A stretch of 5,693 nucleotides of DNA, taken from positions 1 through 5,693 of the forward strand of contig JAUWXH010000171.1 in NCBI GenBank assembly GCA_030616465.1, written 5' to 3'. The position numbers were made by a program, and so were the translations under genes. Each line of letters starts with the position of its first letter. The first letter of the stretch is position 1. A model generated the notes under the pieces. It had not been told where the DNA came from, ran no database searches, and worked only from the letters and a program-made list of their open reading frames with translations. Positions 5,109-5,693 of the stretch are shown here, one piece after another. This DNA comes from Planctomycetota bacterium. GTDB taxonomy: Bacteria > Planctomycetota > Phycisphaerae > UBA1845 > Fen-1342.

Positions 5109-5693
5109 ATGACTCGAGTTCCGATCGAAGCGATAACTCCGCCAACGGCGCCCGTTCCGCCCGATCCCGCGGGCACGCAACCGCAGACGCCAGCCTGCCC
5201 CTTTTCCCCTGAGATCCTGCATGAATTGGAGTTGGCCCGACAGCGTGGCAGGAAGATCCGCCGTGCGGTCGGCGTGGCTCTGTTCACCGGCTGGACAGTC
5301 AGCATTTTCGCCGCGATCACACTGCTGTTCGGAATCTTCAGCATCAGCGGGCTGTTGCTCGGGAGCGCGCTGGCCGTCGTGGGCTACAACGAGTTCTCCG
5401 GGGCAAAGATGTTGCGCCGGCTCGATCTTCGGGCGCCGCGCCGGCTTGGGCTCAATCAGATCGGCCTCTGCGGCGTGCTGATCGTCTACAGTCTTTGGAG
5501 CATCTATAGCGGACTGACCGGGCCCAGTCCGTACGCAGCGGCCCTCCCTTCTGGAGGCCAAATGGCGGGAATGCTTGGGTCGATTGAGCAGTTGCAGACA
5601 ATCGTCACCCTGGCGGTCTATGGCTCGGTGATCTTCATCAGCATCATCTTCCAGGGCGGGACGGCCTGGTACTACTTCACCCGCAGCCGGTAC
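5109..5693 (+). CDS. Putative four-helix membrane protein, 3' end beyond the window
   Basis: The frame has 195 codons from the ATG at 5109 and is still open at the last base, so the protein is partial. I recall similar uncharacterised proteins in planctomycetes but cannot name the family. Residues 10-31 are Pro-rich and probably disordered. Residues 35-52 (PEILHELELARQRGRKIRR) are charged and probably helical on the cytoplasmic side. Four membrane segments follow at about 54-76, 78-95, 113-136 and 164-187. Between the second and third is a short basic loop, KMLRRLDLRAPRR. The third/fourth loop, about 137-163, is small-residue-rich. The protein ends near TAWYYFTRSRY, which may be close to its true C-terminus. 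There is no clear ribosome binding site at 5109, and the frame is open back to 4833, so an earlier GTG start (4977 or 4854) is possible. No enzyme motif is visible. Confidence 0.83.
   Translation, partial: MTRVPIEAITPPTAPVPPDPAGTQPQTPACPFSPEILHELELARQRGRKIRRAVGVALFTGWTVSIFAAITLLFGIFSISGLLLGSALAVVGYNEFSGAKMLRRLDLRAPRRLGLNQIGLCGVLIVYSLWSIYSGLTGPSPYAAALPSGGQMAGMLGSIEQLQTIVTLAVYGSVIFISIIFQGGTAWYYFTRSRY

Noticed and set aside
5043..5561. 172-codon minus-strand frame opposite the membrane protein
   Set aside because: The translation is a charged low-complexity shadow, while the plus frame gives four clean membrane segments.

Overview
This is a GC-rich bacterial chromosome window with six protein genes that I consider real. 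Four have a good Shine-Dalgarno sequence. No rRNA, tRNA, CRISPR array or insertion sequence is visible. The gene mix suggests Planctomycetota or a related deep bacterial lineage: a YwrD-type gamma-glutamyltransferase, a stand-alone tandem-ACT protein, a C2H2-finger protein with a HARE-like winged helix, and a poorly characterised four-helix membrane protein. That placement is an inference from family recognition, not from a search.

Layout from left to right: (1) bases 1-183 are a short upstream region; (2) a plus-strand secreted gamma-glutamyltransferase-like Ntn hydrolase, 184-1914; (3) a convergent minus-strand block read right to left: an 81-aa two-domain ACT protein (140 aa) is first at 3836-3414, then a ten-helix EamA/DMT transporter at 3299-2340, then a tiny Cys-rich lipoprotein (81 aa) at 2222-1977 with its own extended -10 promoter; (4) a 315-base divergent intergenic region; (5) a plus-strand 188-aa DNA-binding protein, 4152-4718, with one classical C2H2 zinc finger, a basic linker, a five-heptad zipper and a C-terminal HARE-like winged helix; (6) a 390-base non-coding stretch with short repeats; (7) the 5' part of a plus-strand membrane protein from 5109 that runs off the window end. 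(The ACT protein is 140 aa; the 81-aa protein is the lipoprotein.)

The genes do not form one obvious pathway. The only plausible functional pairing is the ACT protein (amino-acid or small-ligand sensor fold) followed by a DMT exporter on the same strand, which could form a sense-and-export unit. The most unusual item is the zinc finger/zipper/HARE protein, a eukaryote-like domain combination in a bacterial setting. The small lipidated zinc-ribbon-like protein is second.
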